Position numbers and translations under genes: made by a program. A stretch of 64,000 nucleotides of DNA from Roseivirga pacifica. Its GTDB lineage: Bacteria > Bacteroidota > Bacteroidia > Cytophagales > Cyclobacteriaceae. Shown in pieces: positions 35,739-43,882 of the stretch (position 1 is its first letter; each line of letters starts with the position of its first letter). The stretch lies in assembly GCF_900111145.1 (NCBI RefSeq), contig NZ_FOIR01000004.1, positions 248,001 to 312,000 of the forward strand, given 5' to 3'. The notes beneath the pieces are model-generated. The model saw nothing but the letters and a program-made list of their open reading frames with translations, was not told where the DNA came from and searched no databases.

Positions 35739-37001
35739 TTGAAAGTATTTAAGTTTGGCGGAGCCTCAGTAAAAGATGCCCCTTCCGTGCGCAACATGGC
35801 GCAAATCATAAAAGCCAATTTAAACCAACCACTTGTGGTAATTGTATCGGCCATGGGTAAGACAACCAACGCCTTCGAGCGATTGCTTGACGCCACCATG
35901 CAGGAGGAAGATCCTACCGAAGCCCTTGCCGCTATCACTAGCTTTCACGAGCAAATTATTTACGATTTGGGCTTAAGCAGCAATGAAGCATTGCAGGCCG
36001 ACATCGAGAATATTTACGAAGAACTTGAAAATGCACTGAATAAATTCAGTAGCACAATGGGCTACGACTACGTTTATGATCAGTCAGTTTCTTGTGGTGA
36101 ATTACTTTCTACCAAAATAATTGCCGCTTATTTAGCTAAAGAAGGAATTGCCAACACTTGGTTAGATGCAAGGAAGGTGCTCAAAACCGACAACACTCAC
36201 CGCCAAGCTAAGGTAGATTGGGGTGCGAGCCAAGCAATGATTCGCTCTCAGGTAAACCCAATGCTCGAAAGCGGTATTGTTATTTCTCAGGGCTTTATAG
36301 GCAGCAACGCAAAATTCAACACCACTACCTTAGGCCGTGAAGGTAGCGACTTTACCGGTGCTATTTTTGCCACTAGCCTTAATGCTACTTCCCTCACTAT
36401 TTGGAAAGATGTACCTGGAGTACTCAATGCTGACCCAAAGAAGTTTGAAAAAACCACCTTGTATAAGCAGTTACCATACAAAGAGGCCGCTGAAATGACC
36501 TACTATGGTGCTTCGGTAATTCACCCAAAAACGATAAAGCCGCTGGCGCAAAAAGGCATTCCACTTTACGTTAAGTCTTTTGAAACCCCAGAAGCTGAGG
36601 GAACAATAATAGAGGAGTGCCAAGTACCAAATCTTGCTCCAGCCATTATACACAAAGACAAACAAACGGTTATCTCATTCAAAATCAGCGACTTTTCATT
36701 TATTAATGAGCATCACATACACATGATTTTCGATCATGTAAAGCGCCTGAACCTGAGCATCAACCTGATGCAAAACTCGGCCATTACTTTTACCATTTGT
36801 ATGGACGATGACCCCAAAAGAAGGGAGCAACTACGCACTGCCTTAATGGAAGAGTTTTCTATCTATTATAACGAAGGGCTAGAGATGATTACGGTCAAAA
36901 ATTATAATCAGGCAACCATTGACGAACTGATGATAGACAAACAAATCATTATTGAGCAGCGTTCCCGAAATAACTTCCAGATGGTTTACAAAAAACTATG
37001 A
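35739..37001 (+). CDS. aspartate kinase, monofunctional
   Basis: 420 residues, starting with TTG at 35739: the N-terminus KVFKFGGASVKDA is canonical and no in-frame ATG precedes it. GREGSDFTGA and WKDVPGVLNADPK are the substrate and nucleotide motifs, and YYGASVIHPKTI is the regulatory hinge. Two ACT-like domains fill residues 300-420, but the second is short. It makes aspartyl phosphate for lysine, threonine and methionine synthesis. No other genes of the pathway are nearby. Confidence 0.92.
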   Translation: MKVFKFGGASVKDAPSVRNMAQIIKANLNQPLVVIVSAMGKTTNAFERLLDATMQEEDPTEALAAITSFHEQIIYDLGLSSNEALQADIENIYEELENALNKFSSTMGYDYVYDQSVSCGELLSTKIIAAYLAKEGIANTWLDARKVLKTDNTHRQAKVDWGASQAMIRSQVNPMLESGIVISQGFIGSNAKFNTTTLGREGSDFTGAIFATSLNATSLTIWKDVPGVLNADPKKFEKTTLYKQLPYKEAAEMTYYGASVIHPKTIKPLAQKGIPLYVKSFETPEAEGTIIEECQVPNLAPAIIHKDKQTVISFKISDFSFINEHHIHMIFDHVKRLNLSINLMQNSAITFTICMDDDPKRREQLRTALMEEFSIYYNEGLEMITVKNYNQATIDELMIDKQIIIEQRSRNNFQMVYKKL

Positions 37002-37043
37002 AGGACGAGGTGAAGAAGTAAAAAAGTCCAGCCATTGGACTCA

Positions 37044-37526
37044 TTAAGCAAGCTGATGTTCCTTCACTAAATGATCGAGTAGGTTGTTTACTGATTCATC
37101 AAGTATATCGAACACATTCTGAAAACCCTGCTCGCCACCGTAATACGGGTCAGGCACATCGGTACCAGACTGCGTGCCATCATACGCCCTCATCATTTCA
37201 ACGGTAGCCTTTGCTTCTCCCGGATGGAATTCCATGATGTTCATTTTATTAGAAGCATCCATGGGGAAAATGTAATCGAAACGCTTAAAGTCGTCTTTCT
37301 TGAACTGACGCCCACGGTGAGTGTATTTTACGCCATTCTTTTCGGCATTCGCCATGGAACGTTCGTCTGGAGTTTCGCCTATGTGGTAAGATGCCGTTCC
37401 ACAAGAGTCAATTAAAAAGTATTCTGAAAGCCCTCTTTCTTCTACACGCTGTCTAAAAATCCCCTCTGCTAATGGAGAACGGCAGATATTTCCGAGGCAA
37501 ACGAACAATACTTTTACTTTACTCAT
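37044..37526 (-). CDS. low-molecular-weight protein-tyrosine phosphatase
   Basis: 160 residues. CLGNICRSP is the CX5R active-site loop with Cys10 as nucleophile. VPDPYYGG near residue 130 supplies the acid Asp. The arsenate-reductase type would lack the Tyr pair seen here, so a protein or exopolysaccharide-linked phosphatase is more likely. It ends 42 bp after the convergent aspartokinase. Confidence 0.93.
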   Translation of the reverse strand: MSKVKVLFVCLGNICRSPLAEGIFRQRVEERGLSEYFLIDSCGTASYHIGETPDERSMANAEKNGVKYTHRGRQFKKDDFKRFDYIFPMDASNKMNIMEFHPGEAKATVEMMRAYDGTQSGTDVPDPYYGGEQGFQNVFDILDESVNNLLDHLVKEHQLA

Positions 37527-37624
37527 AAGTTAACGGTGATCGGTCTAAAAATTGGACTTCAAACCTATACAATTAGTGAAAGGAAATAAAGCAGAATGGA
37601 AGTTCTTCTCGAAAAATTGGCAAT

Positions 37625-37662
37625 AAAAAAAGGCTGCTTACCCAAACTGGAAAGCAGCCTTT
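37625..37662 (-). terminator. terminator of the DUF6588-like gene
   Basis: AAAGGCTGCTT and AAGCAGCCTTT form an 11-bp perfect stem with a 12-nt loop. On the minus strand a T run follows. Confidence 0.85.
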
Positions 37663-37681
37663 AACTTATCTGTTAATATTC

Positions 37682-38725
37682 TTATCTGAAAGTAAATCCA
37701 ATACCTACTGTGTAAGTGTCATATTCTTGGAAAGCATACTCACCAGTAATTGTTAAAATAGCTAGTTTAATTCTAAGACCAGCATTTGCTCTAAAGCCAC
37801 TGCCCTCATAATCAAAATCAATCGGATCAGTTAAAGTACCTGTCTCAGTATCAAAGTTACCTAGCATCTTAAAGTTTACATTGTTGCTAGCATAACCCAA
37901 TCCCACATAAGGAGTAAAGATCGAAAGCTTTTTAGAAACAACAGCCTGAGCCATAAATGAGTTGGCCTCCATTGTCACCCTTTGGTCCAAATCTTTATCG
38001 ATGTAAACATTAGTCTCTAAGCTAGTAAAGCCTAAGAATACAGAAAGATCAATTGGTAAAAGCTTCTCACCAGGCAACCATTGCTTAATGTCGTGCATTA
38101 AACCAAGGCCAAATAGTTTTACAGAATTTCCGTCATCGTCAACCTCCACATTTGGGATGTAACGCACCTTTAAATCTGTATTTTTGAATAAGCCAATTCC
38201 TAATTGCGCCATTGGTACAGGCACAGCATTAAAAGGCATAAAATCCTCTTCATCTAAACCAAGGCCTGTTGGGGCAGAAAGTCTAACCAACTCCTCCATT
38301 GTATCTCCATCATTATCAGCATCGTTAAAGTCACGCACTGAAAGTTGAGGAAGGTCATCTGCACCTAAATTAGGCCCAAACATTGTTGGCACATCAACCG
38401 ATGATGCATCTCTATAATAAATGTTTGTATAATCGCTGTTATTGAAAGTAAAGAACTCTGCACCTGTTGGAACTCTTGAGGCTATTAGCGAAACTGAAAG
38501 GTCAACACCAAGTAAGTTATGAGTTTCGGCAGTATTGTACCAACCGCCATTCATTCCAAAGCCCAAACCTTTAAACGCAGGCTCTGCATAATTCTTAAGG
38601 TAAGTGGTTACGTCTGCGGCTCCTGCCTCCAATATTGTACCTAAATCCAACTGGGCTTTCGCTTTTTGGCTAAACCCAAATAGAATGGAAGCACAGAAAA
38701 GTGATGTGTATATATATCTTTTCAT
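37682..38725 (-). CDS. outer-membrane beta-barrel protein, DUF6588-like
   Basis: 347 residues from the ATG at 38725 (MKRYIYTSL); in-frame starts at 38734 and 38788 are less likely. The signal peptide ends at KAKAQ. LKNYAEPAFKGLGFGMNGGWYN is the DUF6588 hallmark (short motifs YAEPAFKGL, MNGGWYN). The rest alternates like a beta barrel and ends in YTVGIGFTFR, an outer-membrane C-terminus. Function unknown. The lipoprotein gene is 31 bp upstream on the same strand. Confidence 0.78.
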   Translation of the reverse strand: MKRYIYTSLFCASILFGFSQKAKAQLDLGTILEAGAADVTTYLKNYAEPAFKGLGFGMNGGWYNTAETHNLLGVDLSVSLIASRVPTGAEFFTFNNSDYTNIYYRDASSVDVPTMFGPNLGADDLPQLSVRDFNDADNDGDTMEELVRLSAPTGLGLDEEDFMPFNAVPVPMAQLGIGLFKNTDLKVRYIPNVEVDDDGNSVKLFGLGLMHDIKQWLPGEKLLPIDLSVFLGFTSLETNVYIDKDLDQRVTMEANSFMAQAVVSKKLSIFTPYVGLGYASNNVNFKMLGNFDTETGTLTDPIDFDYEGSGFRANAGLRIKLAILTITGEYAFQEYDTYTVGIGFTFR

Positions 38726-38756
38726 CGTTGTCATTGTTTTGATTGAAGTAGAAGAA

Positions 38757-39338
38757 TTAGTCGAACTGAACTCTTGCAGTAAGGTCATACTTAAAGATTA
38801 GGTCGAAGGCTACATCAGCTTGTTCTAGTGTCACATCTTCTCCATAAAGCTCAATCTTCATATCGAAAGTCTGTCCATTTAGCAGCGCATTTTCCAACTG
38901 GCTAACTGTACTCTCATTTGCAGGAAGGTCACTTCCCTTCTCGTAGATCATAATGTCCTGAGGATTGTTCTGAACATCATTAATTCTAAGAGATAACAAC
39001 TCTAAAAAGTTACCACCTTGAATAGATACAGAAACATCCAAGACCATGTCCGCACTACTAGTAGTAGGAAAACCCTCAACACTATAGGTAATAAAGTTTA
39101 CTGTAAAGTTCTGAGCATCATCAAGATATTCTGAAAATTCGTCAGACTCCACTACATTTCTAGCGTAAACTATCGTAGATGGTGTTCTATCCACTTCTTG
39201 TCCAACAAATGGAGTTGAAAGATTAATTTCTATACGCTCTGTGTCAATTAGTTTCGAGATATCCGACTCTACGCCAGCCTCTCCACAGCCCCATAAAAAG
39301 ACACTAATCAGGGCTAATAATAGATACTTACTTCGCAT
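38757..39338 (-). CDS. putative lipoprotein of unknown function
   Basis: 193 residues from the ATG at 39338; the ORF extends to 39392. LISVFLWGC gives a lipobox with Cys near residue 18. The mature part is acidic and beta-rich and not recognised. It lies upstream of the DUF6588-like outer-membrane gene with a 31-bp gap, so the two may make an envelope pair. Confidence 0.65.
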   Translation of the reverse strand: MRSKYLLLALISVFLWGCGEAGVESDISKLIDTERIEINLSTPFVGQEVDRTPSTIVYARNVVESDEFSEYLDDAQNFTVNFITYSVEGFPTTSSADMVLDVSVSIQGGNFLELLSLRINDVQNNPQDIMIYEKGSDLPANESTVSQLENALLNGQTFDMKIELYGEDVTLEQADVAFDLIFKYDLTARVQFD

Positions 39339-39562
39339 TTTAGTTTTTAGTTTTACTGATTGAAGATACAAGTTTATAAATATAGAATGCATATTTTCCT
39401 ATGCGAATACCCACTAATAGGTAGATTCCCTACATTCATTTATCGAAGAACGCGCTTTTTAAAGCAGTAAACAAAGAGAATATTGCTAAGAAACTTTTAC
39501 CAATAAAGAACAGGTATTTAATCATATCGAACGGATAGTTTTACCCATGCCGTTTTTACTGC

Positions 39563-39570
39563 TATTTTTG
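39563..39570 (+). promoter_or_regulatory. -7 box (TATTTTTG) of waaA, 5 nt before the ATG
   Basis: A perfect TAnnTTTG ends 5 nt before the waaA ATG. The -33 element is a weak TTTT 20 bp upstream. As with engB, the message would be almost leaderless. Confidence 0.45.
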
Positions 39571-39575
39571 CACAA

Positions 39576-40808
39576 ATGATGCTCCTTTACAACCTTTCAA
39601 TCTTTCTCTACAGGCTATTGGCTATTGTTGCAAGCCCCTTTAATACAAAGGCTAAAAAGGCCGTTGAGGACAGGAAAGCATCTATTCAAGCACTTCAAAC
39701 CAAGCTAGAAAACAATCAATCTCCTATCATTTGGTTTCATGCTGCATCGCTAGGAGAGTTTGAGCAAGGGTTGCCCGTAATGGAGCAGGTAAAAGCAGCC
39801 TTTCCCGAATATAAGCTATTGGTTACTTTCTTTTCACCTTCGGGCTTTGACCACAGAAAAAACCACCCTGTAGCCGACTTTACCAGTTATTTACCTTGGG
39901 ATACTGGCAAGAGCGCCAGAGCTTTTGTAAAAATGGTTAATCCCAAAAAAGTAGTTTTCATTAAATACGAATACTGGTACCATCACCTCAAAACAATCAA
40001 TAATCTGAGCATACCACTAGTAAGCATCTCTGCTCTTTTTACCGAAAAGCATATTTTCTTTAAACCTTACGGTGGGCTTCATCGCCAAATGCTTCGCTTT
40101 TTTGAGCATACCTTTGTTCAGAACGAAAGCTCTGAAGCGTTGCTTCAAGGCATTGGCATTAAAAACGTATCTGTTTCTGGCGACACACGCTTCGATCGAG
40201 TACAACAAACCATTGCAAACCCAGCCAAACAAAGTCAAGTTGAGACTTTCTTAGCTGGCAAACCTGCCTTTATTGTTGGAAGTGCCTGGCCCGAAGACAT
40301 GGAGGTTTTAGCGGCTTTCATTAACGAACACTCCAATGACATAAAAGTGATTATTGCACCACATTTAGTGGACGATGCGCATGTGGCTAAAATTGAAGAC
40401 TATTTAAAAGATCAAGCCATTCGATACACCGAATTTGACAATTTCACCAATGAGCACATACTCATTCTCAACACGATTGGCATGCTTTCTAACACCTACC
40501 AATACGGAAGCTTTGCCTATATAGGAGGTGCGTTTGGAGATGGCTTGCACAATGTATTGGAGGCTGTTGCTTTTGGCTTGCCAGTAGTTTACGGCAATAA
40601 GGGGCTCGAAAAATTCCCTGAGTCCATAGAGTTGCAAGAAAAAGGCGGTGGGTTTAGCATTGAAACAGCAGATCAAGCTCAGGCTATTTTGAACAGACTA
40701 TTGAACGAAAAAGAACTCAGAAACACCGCCTCAGCTACCTGCAAGCAATACGTAAACGAGAAAGCTGGTTCTACAAACATCATAATGGACTATCTTCGTG
40801 CCATATGA
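39576..40808 (+). CDS. waaA: 3-deoxy-D-manno-octulosonic acid (Kdo) transferase
   Basis: 410 residues. It adds Kdo to lipid A precursors using CMP-Kdo at the inner membrane. One N-terminal hydrophobic segment is followed by IWFHAASLGEFEQG, with the catalytic Glu in the GEFEQ loop. GGAFGDGLHNVLEA and FGLPVVYG are in the CMP-binding half. Length fits. It overlaps rsgA by 4 nt (ATGA). Confidence 0.95.
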   Translation: MMLLYNLSIFLYRLLAIVASPFNTKAKKAVEDRKASIQALQTKLENNQSPIIWFHAASLGEFEQGLPVMEQVKAAFPEYKLLVTFFSPSGFDHRKNHPVADFTSYLPWDTGKSARAFVKMVNPKKVVFIKYEYWYHHLKTINNLSIPLVSISALFTEKHIFFKPYGGLHRQMLRFFEHTFVQNESSEALLQGIGIKNVSVSGDTRFDRVQQTIANPAKQSQVETFLAGKPAFIVGSAWPEDMEVLAAFINEHSNDIKVIIAPHLVDDAHVAKIEDYLKDQAIRYTEFDNFTNEHILILNTIGMLSNTYQYGSFAYIGGAFGDGLHNVLEAVAFGLPVVYGNKGLEKFPESIELQEKGGGFSIETADQAQAILNRLLNEKELRNTASATCKQYVNEKAGSTNIIMDYLRAI

Positions 40809-41728
40809 GGGGAAGAGTCTACAAATCGACTGGTAGTTGGTATGGTGTAAAAGCCGAAGATGGCCACTATTATCAATGCCGCTTAAGGGGCAAATTCCGT
40901 AACGCAAAGCTAAAAGTGAACAACCCAATTGCCGTTGGCGACTGGGTAACACTAAGTACCGAAGGAGAAGAAAAAGGCTCTGCGGTAATCACTCAAATTG
41001 AAGACCGCGAGAACTACATAATCCGCAAATCAACTAGAAAAAACGGCTTTTCTCATATTTTGGCTAGCAACTTAGATCAAGCCGTTCTACTAGCGACACT
41101 TTCCTTTCCGCGCACATCGCTCGGGTTCATCGACCGCTTTCTAGTTAGTGCCGAATCATTCAGAATTCCAGCCATTATTGTTTTCAACAAAAAGGACATG
41201 CTTAAACCAAAGCAAGTGGAGTTTTGCGAAGAGCTAATGGATATGTATAAGGCAATTGGTTACGATGCCCACCTTATCTCTGTGCTTGAAGATGAAGGAC
41301 TAGAAACCATCCACTCCTTATTGAAAGACAAAACCACTTTGATAGCCGGACATTCCGGAGTAGGTAAGTCAACATTGCTTAACGCTATTATTCCTTCTAT
41401 CGAGCAAAAAACCGGAGAGGTTTCCTCCTTTGCCAACAAAGGCACGCACACCACTACTTTTGCAGAAATGTTTGAAATGAACGAACAGAGCTTGGTAATA
41501 GACACTCCCGGAATTAAAGAACTAGGTTTGGTTGAAATGGAACCAGAAGAAATTGGTCACTATTTTCCGGAAATGCGCCAGTTCTTGGGCGAATGTAAGT
41601 TCAACAACTGTACTCACACCAACGAGCCAGGCTGCGTAGTTTTAGATGCATTTGAGCAAGGTGAAATCAGCGAAACCCGATACCTCAGCTACCTCAGTAT
41701 TTTAGAAGACTACGATAGCCATCGCTAA
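40805..41728 (+). CDS. rsgA: ribosome small-subunit GTPase RsgA
   Basis: 307 residues with the circularly permuted GTPase order. The N-terminal OB fold comes first, then NKKD (G4), GHSGVGKSTLLN (G1) and DTPGIKELG (G3). The C-terminal zinc finger is CKFNNCTHTNEPGC. It helps mature the 30S subunit. It is translationally coupled to waaA, though the functions are unrelated. Confidence 0.96.
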   Translation: MRGRVYKSTGSWYGVKAEDGHYYQCRLRGKFRNAKLKVNNPIAVGDWVTLSTEGEEKGSAVITQIEDRENYIIRKSTRKNGFSHILASNLDQAVLLATLSFPRTSLGFIDRFLVSAESFRIPAIIVFNKKDMLKPKQVEFCEELMDMYKAIGYDAHLISVLEDEGLETIHSLLKDKTTLIAGHSGVGKSTLLNAIIPSIEQKTGEVSSFANKGTHTTTFAEMFEMNEQSLVIDTPGIKELGLVEMEPEEIGHYFPEMRQFLGECKFNNCTHTNEPGCVVLDAFEQGEISETRYLSYLSILEDYDSHR

Positions 41729-41738
41729 CTTTCTGCAT

Positions 41739-41768
41739 AAAAAAAGCCGAAGGAAAAATCCCTCGGCC
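41739..41768 (-). terminator. terminator of the thioesterase gene
   Basis: GCCGA-A-GG, loop, CC-C-TCGGC with one mismatch; on the minus strand TTTTTTT follows. It lies just after the convergent rsgA. Confidence 0.75.
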
Positions 41769-41791
41769 TCAATCCAAAATATATAATAGAA

Positions 41792-42178
41792 TTACACTAA
41801 TCGATCTTTAACGTACTCAATTTTCGTTTTTCCATGTGGAGCGGGGTTTCCATCCTCACCCAAGTTCACCATCACGATTTTATCAATCGATAAAATCTGC
41901 TTTCGCGTTTGCTTATTTCGTACCTCACAACTTAAGGTTAGCGAGGTTCTTCCAAACTCAACAGCTTCAATACCTATTTCAATGATATCGCCTTGTTTTG
42001 GAGCCGAAATAAAGTTGATCTCGGAAATAAACTTGGTTACGATATGAGGGTTTTCAAGCTGCACAACTGTGTAAAGGGCAGCCTCCTCATCAATCCACGC
42101 CAACAACCTACCTCCAAACAGCGAACCGTTTGGGTTCAGGTCCTCGGGTTTTACCCACTTCCTAGTATGAAAATTCAT
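41792..42178 (-). CDS. acyl-CoA thioesterase, YciA-type hot-dog fold
   Basis: 128 residues. NPNGSLFGGRLLAWIDEEAA is the hot-dog active-site helix with the catalytic Asp in WIDE (short motif LAWIDEEA). FISEINFISAPKQGD is the family's second motif. It hydrolyses acyl-CoA; chain preference is not evident. Its start overlaps the dps stop (TAATG), an unexpected pairing with a stress gene. Confidence 0.88.
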   Translation of the reverse strand: MNFHTRKWVKPEDLNPNGSLFGGRLLAWIDEEAALYTVVQLENPHIVTKFISEINFISAPKQGDIIEIGIEAVEFGRTSLTLSCEVRNKQTRKQILSIDKIVMVNLGEDGNPAPHGKTKIEYVKDRLV

Positions 42179-42627
42179 TACTTCAAGTACGCTTTAAACA
42201 TCCAGTTTTGTTTCTCCAACTCTTGAATGTAGCTAGTGAAAATATCGAGTGTACCCTCATCACCTGCTTCTTCCGCAGTTGTTAAAACACCATTTAAGTT
42301 TTCTATAAGCTTTTTGTTAGCGCTAATAATCGAGTTTACCATTTCATTGGCCTCCATTTGCTCCTCGTGCGATTCAACATCAGCATTCGAAACAATATTT
42401 TTAAGCGAACCTTTTGGCGTTCCTCCAAGTGCCAACACACGCTCTGCTACTTCATCAATTTTTTCAGCAGCATCTCTGTAAAGCTCCTCAAACTTATCGT
42501 GAAGCACGAAAAAGAAAGGGCCTTTTACATTCCAATGAAAAAGTCTCAGGTTTTGATAATGCACCTGATAGTTGATTAAAAGCTGATTTAATTTTTCTAC
42601 TACTGTCATATTTGTTGATTTTTCCAT
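42178..42627 (-). CDS. dps: Dps-family ferritin-like DNA-protecting protein
   Basis: 149 residues. NYQVHYQNLRLFHWNVKG holds the ferroxidase-site His/Trp region, and KFEELYRDAAEKIDEVAERVLALGG the second helix with the Asp/Glu ligands (short motifs FHWNVKG and KIDEVAER). It stores iron and protects DNA during oxidative stress. An ATG at 42609 is an alternative start. It is divergent from oxyR, the expected activator. Confidence 0.94.
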   Translation of the reverse strand: MEKSTNMTVVEKLNQLLINYQVHYQNLRLFHWNVKGPFFFVLHDKFEELYRDAAEKIDEVAERVLALGGTPKGSLKNIVSNADVESHEEQMEANEMVNSIISANKKLIENLNGVLTTAEEAGDEGTLDIFTSYIQELEKQNWMFKAYLK

Positions 42628-42714
42628 TTCTCTGATTGTTTTCTTTTTTGTTTACACACAAAGAACGTTATTTACCCCTTCAATGTTCCTAAAAATGTTA
42701 TAGAATTCGTAAAT

Positions 42715-43641
42715 ATGACATTACAACAATTAGAATACATCGTTTCGCTCGATACGCACCGTCATTTTGTTACGGCTGCCGAGCAGTGTTTTGTAACACA
42801 GCCTACGTTGACCCTGCAGGTAAAAAAGCTGGAAACGGAAATGGGCACGCTCATTTTTGATAGGTCCAAGCAGCCAATTATACCTACCCCAACAGGTGAA
42901 TTGATTATAGCTAAGGCGCGCCAAATCTTAAGGGAAACCAACCAGCTAAAGGCCATGATTAATGAGGAAAAAGACACCATGAAGGGCACCTTTAGGTTAG
43001 GGGTTATTCCAACCATAGCGCCTTACTTAGTACCGCTTTTTCTCAATGACTTTACGGCCAACAACCCTAATACTAAACTTATTATTAGAGAGGTAGAGTC
43101 GTCTCAACTAATAAGCGATCTCAAAAACGACTTATTGGATATTGGGCTTATGGCTACTCCTTTAGAGGAGAGCAACCTTAGGGAGGTACCAATGTTCAAC
43201 GAGCCCTTTTTGCTCTACACTAGCATGCACCATCCTTTTTTTATGAAGCAAGAGATTGACCCTAACGAACTTTCCGAAAGAGGGCTTTGGCTACTTACTG
43301 AAGGACACTGCTTAAGAAACCAAGTACTGAATATTTGCAGCGAAAAGAATGCTCGAAGTGGAAACTTCTCGTACGAAAGTGGCTCAATAGAAACGTTAAA
43401 GAACCTTGTAAAGCATAATATGGGCTATACCTTGGTACCTGAGCTTTCTGTTTTGAATGACATGACTGACCAACGTATAAAACGCTTTACCTCACCTGAG
43501 CCAATTAGGGAAGTTAGCTTGGTGGTTCATAAGAGTTTTACAAAAGAGGCCGTTCTGGAAAAACTGCGCGATAGCATCATTAAACACATTCCGAAAAACT
43601 TTAGCAAAGCCAAGAGTTTTGTACGCGTAAAGTGGCGCTAA
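42715..43641 (+). CDS. oxyR: OxyR-type LysR regulator of peroxide response
   Basis: 308 residues. The N-terminal winged helix-turn-helix is HFVTAAEQCFVTQPTLTLQVK (short motifs FVTAAEQ and TQPTLTLQV). The redox motif GHCLRNQVLNICSE places cysteines at exactly 199 and 208, the disulfide pair of E. coli OxyR. It senses hydrogen peroxide. It is divergent from dps across 87 bp, which is likely its operator region, although no clean ATAG-type dyad is obvious there. Confidence 0.93.
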   Translation: MTLQQLEYIVSLDTHRHFVTAAEQCFVTQPTLTLQVKKLETEMGTLIFDRSKQPIIPTPTGELIIAKARQILRETNQLKAMINEEKDTMKGTFRLGVIPTIAPYLVPLFLNDFTANNPNTKLIIREVESSQLISDLKNDLLDIGLMATPLEESNLREVPMFNEPFLLYTSMHHPFFMKQEIDPNELSERGLWLLTEGHCLRNQVLNICSEKNARSGNFSYESGSIETLKNLVKHNMGYTLVPELSVLNDMTDQRIKRFTSPEPIREVSLVVHKSFTKEAVLEKLRDSIIKHIPKNFSKAKSFVRVKWR

Positions 43642-43689
43642 GGGAATTACGTAAATCCAGTTTTTCACGAATTCCCGTAAAAATATTTG

Positions 43690-43733
43690 TGGCTATCTGA
43701 GCAGATTTGAATATCATTTAAAACAGATAGCCA
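43690..43733 (+). promoter_or_regulatory. hairpin covering the start of the 42-residue peptide gene
   Basis: TGGCTATCTG (43690-43699) and CAGATAGCCA (43724-43733) are perfect 10-bp arms around a 24-nt AT-rich loop. The last A is the A of the ATG, so the folded RNA would hide the start codon. It begins about 48 bp after the oxyR stop. Confidence 0.6.
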
Positions 43734-43861
43734 TGAACACTTTATCTATTGAAGCAATCCTTTTAATCGCAGGTCTTTTCTATGCTGGCATTTTCACCTT
43801 CTTAGGACTTAAACTGAGGTTGTATTTAAAGCGTTCTGCTAAGCTATCTCCAAAATTCTAG
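43733..43861 (+). CDS. small single-helix membrane peptide (42 residues)
   Basis: Not recognised. The reading frame MNTLSIEAILLIAGLFYAG then a basic tail (LRLYLKRSAK) is a typical small single-span peptide with the tail in the cytoplasm. It was too short for a standard ORF cut-off. The gene is on the same strand as oxyR and follows it by 91 bp. The hairpin at its start and a coherent amino-acid pattern support it, but there is no homology evidence. Confidence 0.5.
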   Translation: MNTLSIEAILLIAGLFYAGIFTFLGLKLRLYLKRSAKLSPKF

Positions 43862-43882
43862 ATATTAATCAACCCTTGTTTA

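Noticed and set aside
37044-37526. Arsenate reductase (ArsC) as function of the low-molecular-weight phosphatase
   Set aside because: The CLGNICRSP loop and VPDPYYGG match protein-tyrosine phosphatase; the redox cysteine pair of thioredoxin-dependent ArsC is absent, and it lies 10 kb from the ars genes.
41792-42178. PaaI thioesterase
   Set aside because: It lies 24 kb from the paa operon and its motifs are of the YciA type.
42628-42714. Canonical OxyR box between dps and oxyR
   Set aside because: The gap has no clear ATAG-N7-CTAT dyad, so no site is listed.
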